Shown here one piece after another: positions 8,420-17,791 of a stretch of DNA of 64,000 nt; position 1 is the stretch's first letter, and each line of letters begins with the position of its first letter. The notes below the pieces were generated by a model that did not search any database, was not told the origin of the DNA, and saw only the letters and a list, made by a program, of their open reading frames with translations. Position numbers and translations under genes: made by a program. The DNA lies in the NCBI GenBank assembly GCA_900315505.1, contig OMZG01000011.1:17801-81800 (forward strand), written 5' to 3'. The DNA comes from an uncultured Lachnospiraceae bacterium. Its GTDB lineage: Bacteria > Bacillota > Clostridia > Lachnospirales > Lachnospiraceae.

Positions 8420-10609
8420 TCAAATCCTGAACCTGGATACATATCCTGCGAGAGCTGTAGAAGTATCTGAGAGCTCCTTGGAATTCTCTGCCACATCCTG
8501 GCTGGACCTGGTGATACTACGGGCATGCTCGACGATCTCCTGAGCCGTTGTCTGGATCTCTGCCGTGCTGGCAGCCTGTTCCTCGGAGATGGCTGCTACA
8601 TTGGTAGCCACACCTTCTACCTTCTTGATATTTTCTACCACTCTCTTCAGTCTTCTGTTCGACTGGTTGATATTCTCATAAATCTCATCAAAGCTCTGTA
8701 CCGTAGAATCGATCAGGGCCCCGTTCCTCTCAATGGCCTGATATGACTCATCAGCCTTCTTTACGGCCTCTTCTATCAGATCTGAAACGTTTCTGATCAG
8801 CTTGCTGATGTCATTGGCACTTTCGCCTGAATTATTAGCCAGCTTTCCGATCTGGGAAGCTACTACCGCAAACCCGCGTCCGCTCTCGCCAGCTCTTGCT
8901 GCTTCGATCGAAGCATTGAGAGACAGGAGATTGGTCTCGTCGGCGATCTCCTGGATCACAGTGACTATCTTCGTGATCTGATTTGATGCCTCGCCTACCT
9001 GATTTACTGATTCTGCAAGAGACTGGTTCGCATTCCTTATCTCTTCCATTGCAGACCCGAGATTGCTGATATCCTGCTGGCCCTGCTTTGCGATACGGAC
9101 TGTATTCGTCATGGCCTCCGTGGTCTTGTCAGAATCCTCCTTCGTATCTGATACTACCTGTGCGAGGGTCGTAGCTGAATCTGCTATATTATTGACTGCC
9201 ACTGCAAGTGAATCAACTATCTGGTTGAGATTCTCCATCTCCTTCGTCTGTGATGTGGATTCACGGAGCATATCCTTTGATACCTTGTCCGTGCTCTCTG
9301 ACTGGGACTTCAGCTTCACTGATTCGTTCCTGATGGAAGAAAGCATTCCTCGCATACGCTCGACGAATCTGCCCACACTTCCTGACATCGCTCCGATCTC
9401 GTCGTGTGATACCTGCTTTACCTTGATAGTGAAGTCGCCCTCAGACATATTCGTGATGCTCTTCGTAATCCCAGAGATAGGTGCGAAGATGCCTGTCACG
9501 ACTACGAGCAGGATTACAACGAGGATGATGATCGCGATAAAGCCAAGTATAGCAAGCGTTCTGCTTAGATCTGCCACATCCTTAAGAATCAGGCTCATCG
9601 GCGCGTATGACACGAGAACCCAGTCTGTATCATTGATCTCGCGCATCTCTACAAGTCTGTCATCTATAGTATCTGCTTCGAGGTCATGTACCTTCAGCTT
9701 CTTTGCGACTCCGGTCATCAGAGGATCCTTTGACTTCTGGATATTGGTGCCGACCATTGACGACTTCGGTGAGGAAAGAATGGTGCCGGTTCTCGTATCA
9801 ACGAGGAATGAATTCGCTCCATTCATCTTCGTTCCTGAATTAACTATCGTTGTGATCTTGTCGAGAGACACATCCGCTGATATGACGCGAAGCTTTCCTG
9901 AACCGTCATTGAGAAGGGCTGACGCTGATACGACATACTTTCCTGCCATATCCATATACGCCGAGCCGTAGTCCATATTAACTCTCGTAAGACCCTGCCT
10001 GTACCACATGGTATTCGTGATGTCTCTGAATGCAAGGCCTGACTTCACGGCCTTGAAATACTTGCCATCCGATCCGGCTACATACAGTCCGTTCGGGCAG
10101 TTCTCATTCTGACCATAATAAATATTCAGTGCTGCCTTCAGATCATCTGCTGTCTTCGGCTGGATCGACTCTATCGTCGTCTTCGCCGTTGAGAAAAACT
10201 CGAGATTCTGCTCCAGCCATGCTGTGATACTGTCCGACTGGTTCTGGATAGACGAATCAAGCTGAGCCTCAGACATCGCCTGCATTCTATTCTTCGACAT
10301 ATATGAAGAAACAATTACGAGGACTGCTACTATCCCGATAGTCACAGGAACTATGAGAAGTATAAGCTTCGTGCGGACTGATATGACCTTGTGCCTTGCT
10401 GCCGCCTTCTTCTCTCTCTTCTGAATAAGCTTCGCGCCTCTGGCTGCCTGCTTCTTCTCTTTGTTCTTCGGTGCCTTAGGCGCCTTTAGCCTCTTCTCTT
10501 TATTCTTCGGTGCCTTAGGCGCCTTTACCTTCTTTACCTTTGCAGGTCCGCTCTTCTTTTTCTTCTGCTTTGCAAGCCCCTTTTTTTCTTCCCTGTTTAT
10601 ATCTGCCAT
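8420..10609 (-). CDS. Methyl-accepting chemotaxis protein with Cache-type sensor and Lys-rich N-terminal tail
   Basis: A 729-residue chemoreceptor. Residues 1-75 are a very basic cytoplasmic tail containing two copies of [13 protein letters not shown]1 is about 81-102, followed by an extracellular double-Cache-like sensor (about 105-335), TM2 (about 338-365), a HAMP domain (about 366-420) and an MCP signalling domain. The signalling hairpin tip [21 protein letters not shown] and [13 protein letters not shown] are canonical. It would control CheA and flagellar rotation. The 80-residue basic extension ahead of TM1 is unusual. The gene directly precedes an orphan binding-protein gene, which may supply its ligand-loaded partner. 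Confidence 0.92.
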   Translation of the reverse strand: MADINREEKKGLAKQKKKKSGPAKVKKVKAPKAPKNKEKRLKAPKAPKNKEKKQAARGAKLIQKREKKAAARHKVISVRTKLILLIVPVTIGIVAVLVIVSSYMSKNRMQAMSEAQLDSSIQNQSDSITAWLEQNLEFFSTAKTTIESIQPKTADDLKAALNIYYGQNENCPNGLYVAGSDGKYFKAVKSGLAFRDITNTMWYRQGLTRVNMDYGSAYMDMAGKYVVSASALLNDGSGKLRVISADVSLDKITTIVNSGTKMNGANSFLVDTRTGTILSSPKSSMVGTNIQKSKDPLMTGVAKKLKVHDLEADTIDDRLVEMREINDTDWVLVSYAPMSLILKDVADLSRTLAILGFIAIIILVVILLVVVTGIFAPISGITKSITNMSEGDFTIKVKQVSHDEIGAMSGSVGRFVERMRGMLSSIRNESVKLKSQSESTDKVSKDMLRESTSQTKEMENLNQIVDSLAVAVNNIADSATTLAQVVSDTKEDSDKTTEAMTNTVRIAKQGQQDISNLGSAMEEIRNANQSLAESVNQVGEASNQITKIVTVIQEIADETNLLSLNASIEAARAGESGRGFAVVASQIGKLANNSGESANDISKLIRNVSDLIEEAVKKADESYQAIERNGALIDSTVQSFDEIYENINQSNRRLKRVVENIKKVEGVATNVAAISEEQAASTAEIQTTAQEIVEHARSITRSSQDVAENSKELSDTSTALAGYVSRFRI
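10452..10535 (-). repeat. 39-bp tandem duplication inside the MCP gene
   Basis: The segment TTCTTCGGTGCCTTAGGCGC recurs with a 39-base period (starts at 10464 and 10503). It encodes the two [11 protein letters not shown] units of the chemoreceptor's basic N-terminal tail. The reading frame is kept, consistent with in-frame slippage or duplication. Confidence 0.8.
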
Positions 10610-10646
10610 AATTCCCTCCAGATCTTACCAGGAATCTGTCTGTCAC

Positions 10647-11246
10647 TTACAGGTTCTGCTTAATTGCTGCAAGGAGATCATCAAATGTCTCGTATGCCGG
10701 TATCTCAGGATGATCTGCCTTGATCTGCGGTGTGCTCCTGAACAGGAAGCCTGCCTTGCTCGCCTGAATCATCCCGAGATCATTGAAGCTGTCACCGCTC
10801 GCTATCGTCTCGAAGCCGATAGACTGAAGTGCCTTCACAGTGGTAAGCTTCGAATTCTCAACCCTCATATGGTAGTCCGTGATCTCACCTGACTCTGATA
10901 CATCGAGAGTGTTGCAGAAAATAGTAGGCCATCCGAGCTTCTTCATGAGCGGGGTAGCGAACTGCTCAAAGGTATCTGAAAGGATGATCACCTGTGTGAT
11001 CGAACGAAGCTCATCAAGGAACTCCTTTGCTCCCTCCATCGGCTCAATCTCTGCTATGACGTCCTGAACCTCCTTAAGCCCCAGACCATGCTCCTTCAGA
11101 AGCGCTATCCTGTACTTCATGAGCTTGTCGTAGTCCGGCTCATCTCTTGTCGTCCTCCTGAACTCAGGAATCCCTGTCTTCTCTGCAAATGCAATCCATA
11201 TTTCAGGGACCAGAACACCTTCCATATCAAGGCATACTATATTCAT
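10647..11246 (-). CDS. thrH: ThrH-like phosphoserine phosphatase/homoserine phosphotransferase
   Basis: A 199-residue HAD-superfamily enzyme. The N-terminal CLDMEGVLVPEIWIAFAEKT is the signature of ThrH, a bifunctional phosphoserine phosphatase and homoserine phosphotransferase. The HAD motifs are DxE near residue 7 (nucleophile), IILSDTFEQF (motif II) and IASGDSFNDLGMI (motif IV acidic pair). It would dephosphorylate phosphoserine in serine synthesis, or move the phosphate to homoserine. GGAGG lies before the ATG, and a strong promoter lies at 11288-11316. It leads the run of genes that includes the chemoreceptor, 37 bases downstream; a functional link between them is not evident. Confidence 0.85.
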   Translation of the reverse strand: MNIVCLDMEGVLVPEIWIAFAEKTGIPEFRRTTRDEPDYDKLMKYRIALLKEHGLGLKEVQDVIAEIEPMEGAKEFLDELRSITQVIILSDTFEQFATPLMKKLGWPTIFCNTLDVSESGEITDYHMRVENSKLTTVKALQSIGFETIASGDSFNDLGMIQASKAGFLFRSTPQIKADHPEIPAYETFDDLLAAIKQNL

Positions 11247-11287
11247 TGCGACCTCCTAAATCGTTTTCAGACAAAAATCTAGTATCT

Positions 11288-11316
11288 ATTATAACCCTTA
11301 TCCCCGTCAATGGCAA
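11288..11316 (-). promoter_or_regulatory. Sigma-A type promoter for thrH and downstream genes
   Basis: On the minus strand, TTGCCA (11311-11316) and TATAAT (11288-11293) are separated by 17 bases. The predicted start is about 35 bases upstream of the thrH ATG. Confidence 0.7.
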
Positions 11317-11339
11317 ACCTTATTTATATAATTTCCCAT

Positions 11340-11378
11340 AAAAAATGCACCATCTGTACCCCGGTACAAATGGTGCAT
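11340..11378 (-). terminator. Intrinsic terminator of thiC
   Basis: A near-perfect inverted repeat with arms ATGCACCAT and ATGGTGCAT, extended inward by a GTAC/GTAC pairing, is followed on the minus strand by a run of T. It lies 14 bases past the thiC stop. Confidence 0.85.
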
Positions 11379-11391
11379 CCTATATACCTTC

Positions 11392-12702
11392 TTACAGAAT
11401 ATCTATAGTCTCTCCGGCAAGTGCCTTGTTCATCGACCTCACGGCGCAGAACTTGCCGCACATGGAGCAGGTATCTGAATGGTCATCCTCTGGCAGACGG
11501 CTGTCGCGGATTTCCTTAGCAGTCTTCGGATCCATGGCACATTCGAACTGGGCATCCCAGTCGAGCTTTCTTCTGGCATCTGCCATCCTGTCATCTATAT
11601 CTCTTGCATGAGGGAGATGCTTTGCAATGTCTGCTGCATGAGCTGCAATTCTCGATGCGATGATTCCTTCTCTTACGTCATCCACATTCGGAAGTGCCAG
11701 ATGCTCCGCCGGTGTCACATAGCAGAGGAATGAAGCGCCATTCATGGCTGCGATCGCTCCGCCAATGGCTGCCGTGATGTGATCATATCCCGGTGCTATA
11801 TCTGTCACAAGAGGTCCGAGTACATAGAACGGAGCACCCTTGCATATAGTCTGCTCAATCTTCATATTGGCAGCGATCTGATCCATTGGTACATGTCCCG
11901 GTCCCTCGATCATGACCTGTACATTTTTCTCCCAGGCCCTCTGGGTCAGCTCACCGAGTCGGATCAGCTCATCTACCTGGCTGATATCTGTTGCATCTGC
12001 GAGGCATCCCGGTCTGCATGCATCACCAAGAGAGATAGTCACATCATGCTCTGCACAGATATCACAGATCTCATCGAAGTGTGAGTAGAACGGATTCTCC
12101 TCACCTGTCATCGACATCCAGGCATAGATCAGTGATCCTCCACGGCTTACGATGTTCATTTTTCTCTTGCCGTTTTTGATCTGCTCTAAGGTCTTCTTAT
12201 TGATTCCGCAATGAAGTGTGACAAAATCCACGCCATCCTCTGCATGAAGTCTCACAACATCGATGAAATCCTCTGCAGTCAGTGTATTCAGATCTCTCTG
12301 ATAATGGATGACTGCATCATATACAGGCACGGTGCCGATCATGACAGGGCACTCTGATGTGAGCTTCTGCCTGAATGGCTGGGTATTGCCGTGGCTTGAC
12401 AGATCCATGATAGCATTACCGCCGAGCCTGATGGCCTCATTTACCTTTTCCATCTCGACATCATAATTCTTGCAGTCTCTTGAAATGCCGAGATTCACAT
12501 TGATCTTCGTTGTAAGTGCCTGCCCTATTCCATCAGGATCGAGACACTTGTGAGCCTTGTTTGCAGGGATCACGGCCTGTCCCTTAGCGACGAGATCCAT
12601 AAGTCTGTCCTCGTCTATGTGCTCCTTCTCCGCTACCCTTCTGAGCTGCTCAGTCTTAATTCCCTTTCTTGCAGCATCCATCTGCGTCGTGTATTCTGCC
12701 AT
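11392..12702 (-). CDS. thiC: Phosphomethylpyrimidine synthase ThiC
   Basis: A 436-residue radical SAM enzyme that converts aminoimidazole ribotide to hydroxymethylpyrimidine phosphate in thiamine synthesis. The C-terminal cluster motif is CSMCGKFC (a CxxCxxxxC arrangement). Internal signatures include [37 protein letters not shown] and [11 protein letters not shown]. Length matches the short Firmicute form. GGAGG precedes the ATG, and a TPP riboswitch with its own terminator lies upstream. No other thi gene is visible here, so the pathway is split across the genome. Confidence 0.97.
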   Translation of the reverse strand: MAEYTTQMDAARKGIKTEQLRRVAEKEHIDEDRLMDLVAKGQAVIPANKAHKCLDPDGIGQALTTKINVNLGISRDCKNYDVEMEKVNEAIRLGGNAIMDLSSHGNTQPFRQKLTSECPVMIGTVPVYDAVIHYQRDLNTLTAEDFIDVVRLHAEDGVDFVTLHCGINKKTLEQIKNGKRKMNIVSRGGSLIYAWMSMTGEENPFYSHFDEICDICAEHDVTISLGDACRPGCLADATDISQVDELIRLGELTQRAWEKNVQVMIEGPGHVPMDQIAANMKIEQTICKGAPFYVLGPLVTDIAPGYDHITAAIGGAIAAMNGASFLCYVTPAEHLALPNVDDVREGIIASRIAAHAADIAKHLPHARDIDDRMADARRKLDWDAQFECAMDPKTAKEIRDSRLPEDDHSDTCSMCGKFCAVRSMNKALAGETIDIL

Positions 12703-12746
12703 CTTTTCCTCCTTGACATACTGTTATTCGCACTCATTTTTTACAT

Positions 12747-12781
12747 AAAAAATGTGGGTTCCCTGATCGGGCAGCCCACAT
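12747..12781 (-). terminator. Riboswitch-controlled terminator in the thiC leader
   Basis: Arms ATGTGGG and CCCACAT enclose a GC-rich interior and are followed on the minus strand by six T residues. It lies between the TPP aptamer and the thiC start, so ligand binding would favour premature termination. Confidence 0.85.
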
Positions 12782-12794
12782 GAAAAGTCTTATC

Positions 12795-12876
12795 TCATGA
12801 CGCTTCCTACGCCGGTATTGTCCGGATCAGGTCCTCGGGTGTATTTCTCAGCCATCTATGGCGCCCCGGGTCATAT
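12795..12876 (-). promoter_or_regulatory. TPP riboswitch (THI element)
   Basis: Read on the minus strand, the leader contains GGGGCGCC, CTGAGAAATACACCC, GACCTGATCCGGA and TACCGGCGTAGGAA in the canonical order of the thiamine pyrophosphate aptamer. A closing helix pairs ATGAC with GTCAT. It controls thiC through the terminator at 12747-12781. Confidence 0.96.
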
Positions 12877-12880
12877 GATT

Positions 12881-12909
12881 ATGATATATTCTTTCTAATG
12901 TATTTTCAA
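12881..12909 (-). promoter_or_regulatory. Promoter of the thiC leader
   Basis: TTGAAA (12904-12909) and TATCAT (12881-12886) on the minus strand are 17 bases apart. It places transcription start just before the TPP aptamer, directly behind the putP stop. Confidence 0.6.
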
Positions 12910-12914
12910 GTTCT

Positions 12915-14447
12915 TTATTTCATGGAATCCACCTTTTCGTAGGTCTCGATAACCTTCTTATCAGGTACCTTCGTAGCGAGGCTTAAAATCACGTCAAACA
13001 GAAGTGCTACAAGGAATGACGGAAGAAGCTCGTAGATATCGAAGGCTCCGCCCAGAGGTCTCACCGCGAATTTCCATACAAAGATCATGATTCCGCCTGA
13101 GATAAGTCCTGCAAGTGCACCATACTTATTCGATCTCTTCCAGAACAGTGCCAGGATCATTACCGGTCCGAATGTAGCCCCGAAGCCAGCCCAGGCAAAG
13201 CTTACGATCTGGAATACAGAACTGTTCGGATTCCATGCGAGTAGCACGCCTATGATTCCGATTCCTACAAGAGCAAGCCTTGAGATCGTCATCAGCTTTT
13301 TTTCTGAGATATGTACATGGAAACACTTCACAAGTATATCCGATGAAATAGATGAAGATGCACACAACAGCTGTGAATCAGCTGTAGACATCGTGGATGC
13401 GAGGATTCCCGAAAGCACAATTCCTGCGATTACTGCACAGAGAGCACCGTGGCTTGCCAGTAGGTCTGCAATCCTGATAATGACAGTCTCTGAATCAGAT
13501 CCATGAAGAACCGGGATCTCACCCTTTGCAGTCATTCCGAGTCCCACTACTCCGATGCATACAGAAACAGCCATCGAGATAAGCACCCAGATCGTTGCAA
13601 CTCTTCTTGACAGCTTGAGCTTGCTGTCGTCCTCAATTGCCATGAATCTGAGAAGAATGTGCGGCATTCCAAAATATCCCAGGCCCCAGGCAAGAGTCGA
13701 TACGATTCTGATAAATCCATAAGGTGAAGCATCACCTGTATCCGGATTGTGTGTGGAGAGCATTGAGAAATATCCTGCCAGTCCCTTTGCATTGTCATAT
13801 ACTGCTCCGGGCCCTCCTGCCTTCATAGTACCGAATAGCAGAATGATGATAAGTGCTGCAGTCATTATGATGCTCTGGACGAAGTCCGTCGTAGAAGCTG
13901 CCAGGAAGCCACCAAGCATCGTATATCCGATGATGACGATGGCGCTTGCGATCATTGCTATATGATAGTCAGAATTGAAAAGGCTTGCGAAGAGCTTTCC
14001 GCATCCCGCGAATCCGCTCGCCGTATAAGGTACGAAGAAAATCACTATAATGACCGCTGATATAAATGTAAGAATATTATTGTTGTCACCATATCTGTCT
14101 GAGAAAAATGCAGGCACGGTGATTGATCCTGTCGTTTCCGTGTATCTCCTGATACGCTTTGCTGTGACAAGCCAGTTGATGTATGTTCCTGCAGCAAGTC
14201 CGATGATAGTCCATCCGGCATCTGCAATTCCTGACAGATATGCGAGTCCGGGAATTCCCATCAGCAGATAGCTCGACATATCACTCGCTTCGGCACTCAT
14301 CGCTGTAACGAATGGTCCGAGCTTTCTTCCTCCCAGATAAAAGTCTCCTACAGTCTTGTTCTTCTTTGATACGGCCGCGCCCATACCAAGCATTGCAACG
14401 AGGTATACCACCATCGTCACAAACATTCCGATCTGTGCTGCACTCAT
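12915..14447 (-). CDS. putP: Sodium/proline symporter
   Basis: A 510-residue member of the sodium:solute symporter family with about 13 membrane segments. The N-terminal GDFYLGGRKLGPFVTAMSAEASDMSSYLLMG, the DFVQSIIM helix and the LSGILASTMSTADSQLL segment are PutP hallmarks; the Ser/Thr and Asp residues in these segments form the Na+ and proline sites. It imports proline with Na+. AAAGGAG precedes the ATG at 14447, and a consensus-like promoter lies at 14487-14515. It is divergent from ilvE. Confidence 0.92.
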   Translation of the reverse strand: MSAAQIGMFVTMVVYLVAMLGMGAAVSKKNKTVGDFYLGGRKLGPFVTAMSAEASDMSSYLLMGIPGLAYLSGIADAGWTIIGLAAGTYINWLVTAKRIRRYTETTGSITVPAFFSDRYGDNNNILTFISAVIIVIFFVPYTASGFAGCGKLFASLFNSDYHIAMIASAIVIIGYTMLGGFLAASTTDFVQSIIMTAALIIILLFGTMKAGGPGAVYDNAKGLAGYFSMLSTHNPDTGDASPYGFIRIVSTLAWGLGYFGMPHILLRFMAIEDDSKLKLSRRVATIWVLISMAVSVCIGVVGLGMTAKGEIPVLHGSDSETVIIRIADLLASHGALCAVIAGIVLSGILASTMSTADSQLLCASSSISSDILVKCFHVHISEKKLMTISRLALVGIGIIGVLLAWNPNSSVFQIVSFAWAGFGATFGPVMILALFWKRSNKYGALAGLISGGIMIFVWKFAVRPLGGAFDIYELLPSFLVALLFDVILSLATKVPDKKVIETYEKVDSMK

Positions 14448-14486
14448 ATAAACTCCTTTACTTCTTTAATTTGCTAAAACTATAGT

Positions 14487-14515
14487 AGTTTACACGAAAT
14501 TTATATCTATGTCAA
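14487..14515 (-). promoter_or_regulatory. Promoter of putP
   Basis: Minus-strand TTGACA (14510-14515), a 17-base spacer and TAAACT (14487-14492). Confidence 0.75.
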
Positions 14516-14540
14516 ACTGATGAATATTTTTCACTTGTTG

Positions 14541-14557
14541 ATTGAATTATATTCAAT
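14541..14557. promoter_or_regulatory. Palindrome between putP and ilvE, possible operator
   Basis: ATTGAAT-TAT-ATTCAAT is a perfect 7-base inverted repeat in the divergent intergenic region, upstream of both promoters. Its symmetry and position fit a regulator site, but no regulator can be named. Confidence 0.35.
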
Positions 14558-14596
14558 ACAATATAAAAAATATCTACCATAATATCTGAAAAGGTG

Positions 14597-14602
14597 TATA
14601 AT
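14597..14602 (+). promoter_or_regulatory. -10 element of ilvE
   Basis: A perfect TATAAT lies 35 bases before the ilvE ATG. The -35 region is poor (CTACCA at 17-base spacing), so activation by a regulator is possible. Confidence 0.5.
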
Positions 14603-14637
14603 CATTGCAGAAAATATTTCTCTAGGAGGTAAAAGAA

Positions 14638-15672
14638 ATGAGACCAGAAGATATTGACTGGGGAAGCCTTGATTTCAACTACAGGGAGGCCGATTACAGC
14701 TACGTCTCCATGTATAAGGATGGAAAGTGGGATGCCGGTGAGCTCACAAAGGATCACACCGTGACAATGAGCGAGTGTGCCTGTGTACTGCAGTATTCAC
14801 AGTCCTGCTTCGAGGGACTGAAGGCTTACCATACTAAGGATGGCAGGGTCGTATGTTTCCGCCCGGATGCCAATGCCAAGAGAATGCATGATTCATGCCT
14901 TCGTCTTGAGATGCCGCCATTCCCTGAGGATCAGTGGGTAGAGGCTGTAAAGAAGGTAGTAAAGGCAAATGAGGCCTGGGTTCCTCCATATGGCAGTGGT
15001 GCTACTCTCTATATCCGTCCATATATGTTCGGTTACAATTCAGTAATCGGTGTTAAGCCGGCTGATGAGTATATGTTCAGAATCCTCGTGACACCAGTAG
15101 GCCCTTACTTCAAGGGCGGCCTGAAGCCGGTTGAAGTCACAATCCCTGATTTCGACAGAGCAGCTCCTCATGGTACAGGCGGCATCAAGGCAGGTCTGAA
15201 CTACGCTATGTCACTGCATCCGATCATGGAAGCTCACAGACATGGTTTCAATGAGAATATGTATCTCGATCCTGCTACCAGGACGAAGATCGAAGAGACA
15301 GGCGGAGCCAATATCATCTTCATCAAGGATAATGGCAAGACTCTTGTCACACCTCTTTCTGATTCAATTCTTCCTTCGATCACCAGAAGGTCCCTATGCT
15401 ACATCGCTGAGCATCTCCTGGGAATGAAGGTTGAGCATCGTGAAGTCCTTCTCTCAGAGGTTGAGGATGGAGAGTTCGATGAGATGGGACTCTGCGGAAC
15501 CGCAGCAGTTATCTCTCCTGTCGGCCGCATCAACGACCACGGCAAGGTAATAAATATCAAGAGTGGTATGGACGAGATCGGACCTACTCTTGCTAAGCTT
15601 CGCAGCACACTTACAGGTATCCAGGACGGCGAGATCGCAGATCCGGATCACTGGGTATTTGAGATAAAGTAA
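14638..15672 (+). CDS. ilvE: Branched-chain amino acid aminotransferase
   Basis: A 344-residue fold-type IV PLP enzyme that interconverts leucine, isoleucine and valine with their keto acids. GGIKAGLNYAMSL carries the PLP-binding Lys. Other signs are the N-terminal QSCFEGLKAYHTKDG and the C-terminal EMGLCGTAAVISPVG loop. The sequence belongs to the longer, mitochondrial-like BCAT II group. AGGAGG precedes the ATG, and a terminator follows at 15711. Confidence 0.95.
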   Translation: MRPEDIDWGSLDFNYREADYSYVSMYKDGKWDAGELTKDHTVTMSECACVLQYSQSCFEGLKAYHTKDGRVVCFRPDANAKRMHDSCLRLEMPPFPEDQWVEAVKKVVKANEAWVPPYGSGATLYIRPYMFGYNSVIGVKPADEYMFRILVTPVGPYFKGGLKPVEVTIPDFDRAAPHGTGGIKAGLNYAMSLHPIMEAHRHGFNENMYLDPATRTKIEETGGANIIFIKDNGKTLVTPLSDSILPSITRRSLCYIAEHLLGMKVEHREVLLSEVEDGEFDEMGLCGTAAVISPVGRINDHGKVINIKSGMDEIGPTLAKLRSTLTGIQDGEIADPDHWVFEIK

Positions 15673-15710
15673 TGAGTAAGCGCGCTCAGACGATTAAGAT
15701 ATGAAAACGG

Positions 15711-15737
15711 GCCACGGAATTTCCGTGGCTCTTTTTT
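15711..15737 (+). terminator. Intrinsic terminator of ilvE
   Basis: Stem GCCACGGA/TCCGTGGC with a three-base loop, followed by CTTTTTT. Confidence 0.9.
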
Positions 15738-15782
15738 GTTTGGTTGATGCCCTAAATTCCAGGCTCTGATATCCAAAGCAAC

Positions 15783-15808
15783 TAAAAAAAGCGCTCCCAA
15801 AGGAGCGC
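15783..15808 (-). terminator. Intrinsic terminator of rplM-rpsI
   Basis: Stem GCGCTCC/GGAGCGC with a CAAA-type loop, followed on the minus strand by seven T residues. It sits just behind the rpsI stop and faces the ilvE terminator. Confidence 0.9.
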
Positions 15809-15819
15809 CCTGAAAATCT

Positions 15820-16215
15820 TTATCTCTTTGAGAACTGTGGTGCACGACGTGCTTTCTTCAGTCCATACTTCTTTCTTTCCTTCATACGTGGGTCACGTGT
15901 AAGGAAGCCAGCCTTCTTCAGAGCTGGACGATACTCTTCGTCAACCTCGAGAAGAGCACGTGAGATTCCGTGACGGATGGCACCAGCCTGACCTGTGTAG
16001 CCGCCGCCCTTTACATTTACTAATACATCGAACTTGTCAAGTGTGCCTGTGAGCTCAAGTGGCTGACGAACAACAACCTTGAGAGTCTCAAGACCGAAAT
16101 ACTTGTCGATGTCCTCTTTATTGATAGTGATCTTTCCTGAACCAGGTACAAGATAAACTCTTGCTACAGAAGATTTCCTTCTGCCTGTTCCGTAATACTT
16201 ATTTGCATCTGCCAT
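15820..16215 (-). CDS. rpsI: 30S ribosomal protein S9
   Basis: A 131-residue protein with the S9 signatures [17 protein letters not shown] at the start, [21 protein letters not shown] in the middle and the basic C-terminal RRAPQFSKR tail that reaches the P-site tRNA. It follows rplM by 18 bases, the universal bacterial pairing. Confidence 0.98.
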   Translation of the reverse strand: MADANKYYGTGRRKSSVARVYLVPGSGKITINKEDIDKYFGLETLKVVVRQPLELTGTLDKFDVLVNVKGGGYTGQAGAIRHGISRALLEVDEEYRPALKKAGFLTRDPRMKERKKYGLKKARRAPQFSKR

Positions 16216-16233
16216 TTTCTATTCCTCCACGCA

Positions 16234-16665
16234 TTAAAACTCGAGTGCTTCAGGCTTCTGAGCTGCATGCTTGTGGTCAGGGCCTGCATATACGAAAAGC
16301 TTCTTGTACATCTGACGGCCAAGAGGTCCCTTCGGGAGCATTCCCTTGACAGCGATCTCGATGACACGGTCAGGATGCTTCTCGAGCATCTCCCTGAGTG
16401 TGGCACTTCTAAGTCCGCCTACATAGTCAGAATGATGATAATAAACCTTCTGCTCAAGCTTCTTTCCTGTCACCTTGATCTTGTCGGCATTGACTACGAT
16501 AACGTAATCACCGCAATCCTCGTGAGGGGTATAGATTGGCTTGTTCTTGCCGCGTAAAACCTTTGCGACCTCTGATGCGAGACGACCAAGTGTCTGTCCC
16601 TCGGCATCTACAACGTACCATTTGCGCTCAACCTTCTGAGGGTTTGGCATATAAGTGGTGTTCAT
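16234..16665 (-). CDS. rplM: 50S ribosomal protein L13
   Basis: A 143-residue protein. [19 protein letters not shown] and the central [17 protein letters not shown] are typical L13 segments. The ATG at 16665 (MNTTYMPNP) was chosen over an upstream ATG at 16680 because GGAGG lies nine bases before it. It leads rplM-rpsI behind a structured leader. Confidence 0.98.
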   Translation of the reverse strand: MNTTYMPNPQKVERKWYVVDAEGQTLGRLASEVAKVLRGKNKPIYTPHEDCGDYVIVVNADKIKVTGKKLEQKVYYHHSDYVGGLRSATLREMLEKHPDRVIEIAVKGMLPKGPLGRQMYKKLFVYAGPDHKHAAQKPEALEF

Positions 16666-16674
16666 TGATAAATC

Positions 16675-16775
16675 CTCCAAAAATATCTGTCGTCTCCCAT
16701 TCGCGCATGTCCGGACGCAAACGAAAGGCTATATTGATGAAATGATGTTTCGGGGCTATTGAACCATCATTTTTT
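16675..16775 (-). promoter_or_regulatory. Probable L13-type ribosomal protein leader
   Basis: The mRNA leader of rplM contains paired segments around AGCCCCGAAAC and AGCCTTTCGTTTGCGTCC and the phrase ATGGGAGACGAC close to the ribosome site. This resembles the Firmicute L13 leader used for feedback by the ribosomal protein. The call is by motif memory, not by covariance search. Confidence 0.55.
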
Positions 16776-16789
16776 ACATCAGCCTTAAT

Positions 16790-16818
16790 AGAATACTACT
16801 TTTCCTGCTGACTGTCAA
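16790..16818 (-). promoter_or_regulatory. Promoter of rplM-rpsI
   Basis: Minus-strand TTGACA (16813-16818), a 17-base spacer and TATTCT (16790-16795). Confidence 0.8.
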
Positions 16819-16834
16819 CTCTTTTCAGTGTCCT

Positions 16835-17779
16835 TTATCTGATCTTCTCAGCATCGTCCATATTTGTCTGTGACACGATGTAATGCGGACGGCGCTTCGT
16901 CTCCATGTATGTTCTCGACAGGTACTGTCCCATGATCCCCATGCAGAAGAGCTGGATGCCTCCGATGAAAAGTATGATGCACACAAGGCTTGCCCAGCCT
17001 GCGACAGGATCACCGAATATCAGCTTTCTGACTACCACGAAGATGATGGCAAAGACAGCTACAAGTGTCATGATAAGTCCGAATGCTGATGCGATATACA
17101 GAGGCGCCTGCGAGAAATTAATGATACCACCGATCGCATACTTTGTGAGCTTCCAGAAGCTCCACTTGGTCTGTCCTGCAACCCTCTCCACATTCTCGTA
17201 TGGAAGCCAGTAGGTGCGGAATCCGACCCATCCGAAGATACCCTTTGAGAAACGGTTGTATTCACCCATTGCAACGATCGCCTCGACCATCTGACGTGTC
17301 ATCAGCCTGAAATCTCTAGCACCATCTACAATATCCGTATCTGATATCTTATTCATGAGTCCGTAGAATCTGCGTGCAAACCATGATCTGACAGGCGGTT
17401 CACCCTCTCTCGTGTATCTCCTCGTCGCCACACTGTCATATTCACCGGATTCAAGCTTCTCTACCATCTGAGGCAGGAGTGAAGGCGGATCCTGCAGGTC
17501 TGCATCCATCACCGCTGTATAGTCTCCGTGTGAATTGCAGAATCCGGCATACATGGCTGATTCCTTACCGAAATTTCTCGAGAATGACAGATATTTCACC
17601 CTGCTGTCCTTCTCAGCCAGCTTCTTCAGCTCGTCAAGTGTCCCATCTGAAGAACCGTCATTGACAAAGATCATCTCACAGTCACAGCCCATCGAATCAA
17701 TGACCTTAGTCGTCTCATCATAGAAATATGGCAGTGACTCTTCCTCATTGTAGCATGGTACTACCAGTGAAATAAGCAT
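16835..17779 (-). CDS. GtrB/CsbB-type polyprenyl-phosphate glycosyltransferase
   Basis: A 314-residue family 2 glycosyltransferase with a GT-A domain (about 1-225) and two C-terminal membrane helices (about 230-255 and 265-290). VPCYNEEESLPYFYDE, FVNDGSSDGT, the DADLQDP metal motif and the late KGIFGWVGFRT segment match GtrB, DPM1 and CsbB. It would load a sugar onto undecaprenyl phosphate on the inner face of the membrane. It is the last gene of the locus and forms a three-component set with the GT-C protein and the GtrA flippase just upstream. Confidence 0.9.
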   Translation of the reverse strand: MLISLVVPCYNEEESLPYFYDETTKVIDSMGCDCEMIFVNDGSSDGTLDELKKLAEKDSRVKYLSFSRNFGKESAMYAGFCNSHGDYTAVMDADLQDPPSLLPQMVEKLESGEYDSVATRRYTREGEPPVRSWFARRFYGLMNKISDTDIVDGARDFRLMTRQMVEAIVAMGEYNRFSKGIFGWVGFRTYWLPYENVERVAGQTKWSFWKLTKYAIGGIINFSQAPLYIASAFGLIMTLVAVFAIIFVVVRKLIFGDPVAGWASLVCIILFIGGIQLFCMGIMGQYLSRTYMETKRRPHYIVSQTNMDDAEKIR

Positions 17780-17791
17780 ATCAATACCTCT

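Noticed and set aside
8407..8526. 40-residue N-terminal extension of the binding lipoprotein
   Set aside because: It would lie inside the MCP gene and place the lipoprotein signal internally; AGGAGG marks the ATG at 8406.
9063..9971. 302-residue plus-strand open frame
   Set aside because: It mirrors the MCP gene on the other strand and shows no domain; the MCP motifs are unambiguous.
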